A program made the position numbers and the translations under genes. A stretch of DNA of 64,000 nucleotides from Gracilaria gracilis (taxonomy: Eukaryota; Rhodophyta; Florideophyceae; Gracilariales; Gracilariaceae): NCBI GenBank assembly GCA_030374805.1, contig JARGSG010000191.1:248001-312000 (forward strand). Reading direction: 5' to 3'. The notes beneath the pieces are model-generated. The model was not told where the DNA came from. It saw only the letters and a list, made by a program, of their open reading frames with translations, and did no database searches. Positions 63,008 to 64,000 of the stretch are shown here, one piece after another (the stretch's first letter is position 1; each line of letters starts with the position of its first letter).

Positions 63008-64000
63008 ATGCCCGAATCGGTTCACTCCGTATCCAACCCTACGCACGCAATGGTGCCGACTCCGAGCGGCTCTGGTACACCGTCGACACCTTTCCGTTCG
63101 GTTTCGTTACCGGGTCAGAAGTATGACCATCGCTTCCGTCGCGGTCTTACCGCTCCTCGCCGGAGGAAGCAGGTCCCGCTATCCGTCACGGAATACGTCC
63201 AGAAGGGGTTCTTCGACAGCGAGCGCTTCGCGTCGATTCCGACGGCGCTACCGATGCGGGATATGGCGATTCGCAATCCGAAACGGACAAGCATCGAAGC
63301 TTGGCAAGCCCGCTGGAACCACCTGCCTGGTGTGACCGGACGGAAGAGTGAAGAGACCTACGGGCGGAGTGACATGTTATAACTGCGCTGTCCGGAGGAG
63401 AAGACCTATCAGGAGGCGTTGCAGCGTTTATTCCACCGCTGCTCATCCGATTCGGGCTTCCCCGAAAAGGACATGAATCCGCTTGGGTTGGTGATGTTCG
63501 AACCGCCGTACGACAAGTTGTACTGGCTGGACCGTCAACGGTGGGGAAGTAATACCGCAACGGAGGCGAGAATCCGAGCGTCCCATGGGTTCCTGTACAG
63601 TTGGCACAACGTCGAGTTCTTTGACGTCCCTGTTCATCGCCGATCGGACTTGTATTGCTCCACAAACGAAGTGTGGACCAGCTTCGATGTGTCTCGCAAC
63701 CTATCCGTACCGACTCCGTCCGTGTTGGCTTACCATTCGGAAGAGCTCCTCAAAGGTTCTCCCATTCAGGGTGTTGTCCGTCAGGTCGTATATGCCGAGT
63801 GGGCGGTGTTTGCCTTTATGGCGTTCCTCCAGGCGGCCCAGGAAGGTATCGAGGTCTTCACCCGTGCGGGGGACGAGCGTCTGTACCACAAGGACGGCCA
63901 AACCAAGTACGGGCGGTTGTTTCCGATGCCGTACAAACTGGTATGTATCCTGGCCGAGATGGGACTCGCGAACGTTCTCCGCGGCACCGTGTTTCCATCG
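63008..64000 (+). pseudogene. antisense accessory protein of second element (stop-interrupted, partial)
   Basis: Open from ATG 63008 to a TAA at 63380-63382, then open in the same frame to the window end. After the stop the protein is collinear with the first element's antisense protein: PPYDKLYWLDRQRWG, ATEARIR, HNVEFF, LSVPTPSVLAY, AEWAVFAFMAFLQAA. Spacing is almost unchanged, while the rest has diverged widely. The N-terminal 120 residues are Ser/Arg/Pro-rich and align poorly. Function unknown. Confidence 0.75.

Larger units (their letters stand above)
61161..64000 (-). mobile_element. second gypsy-like element (partial, continues beyond window)
   Basis: LTR at 61161-61802, then a polypurine tract (on minus, ...AGGAGGGGGATC) and an antisense plus-strand ORF homologous to that of the first element. 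By analogy gag-pol should lie further right on minus, outside the window. The leader (61803-63007) has no supported coding content. The segment is dense in CCG-N2/3-CGG, unlike the first element, which uses ACC-N5/6-GGT. Confidence 0.8.

Noticed and set aside
1-64000. tRNA or rRNA genes
   Set aside because: Looked for T-loop-like GGTTCRANTCC words with matching stems and for conserved rRNA words; none convincing.

Overview
The window is eukaryotic nuclear DNA, most likely from a red alga (probably a florideophyte). This is inferred from compact, nearly intron-free genes, the few very short GT-AG introns (about 40-110 nt), a cyanobacterial/plastid-type TilS and a transit-peptide thioredoxin among eukaryotic genes, and a heavy transposon load. 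No rRNA, tRNA or CRISPR was recognised.

Layout. 1-1.0 kb: PIF/Harbinger transposase. 1.35-8.6 kb: a divergent pair of host-gene remnants, clathrin heavy chain (minus) and UTP10/HEATR1 (plus). 8.9-10.5 kb: unknown basic protein. 11.6-17.3 kb: the best preserved host block, UBA5, a two-intron thioredoxin, TilS and ETF-ubiquinone oxidoreductase. 17.4-33.7 kb: nested retrotransposons. An old Ty1/copia element on plus is split by a young 11.5 kb Ty3/gypsy element on minus (18618-30132, TSD TCTGC, LTRs about 1% diverged); a 358-bp foldback element sits in the copia RT. 34.2-39.7 kb: a BED-finger ORF, a Tnp2-type (CACTA/Plavaka-like) transposase with a 40-nt intron and a divergent coiled-coil protein. 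41.3-60.3 kb: a graveyard of host genes (iPLA2-gamma-like, Lin0512-family, SPAK/OSR1-like kinase, RUS/DUF647, VPS13 C-terminus fused by deletion to a GBF1/GNOM-type ARF-GEF) plus an hAT transposase. 61.2-64 kb: the start of a second gypsy-like element.

Main discovery candidate. Both gypsy-like elements carry a long ORF antisense to gag-pol, and the two antisense proteins share a clearly conserved core of about 170 residues. Each element is also saturated, in LTRs, spacers and coding regions alike, with its own spaced palindrome: ACC-N5/6-GGT in the first (about 90 copies by eye in 11.5 kb, about 6 expected) and CCG-N2/3-CGG in the second (19 in 2.8 kb, about 3 expected). This looks like an element-encoded DNA-binding protein co-evolving with dispersed sites in its own element, formally resembling the VANC/motif anti-silencing systems of VANDAL transposons but in an LTR retrotransposon and antisense-encoded.

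Second theme. At least six normally conserved host genes are present as recent pseudogenes disrupted mainly by in-frame stops (12 TAG, 2 TAA, 3 TGA), with some frameshifts and one large deletion fusion, beside intact neighbours. This fits a degenerating, transposon-rich segment such as a non-recombining region, B chromosome or decaying duplicate; the cause is inference.
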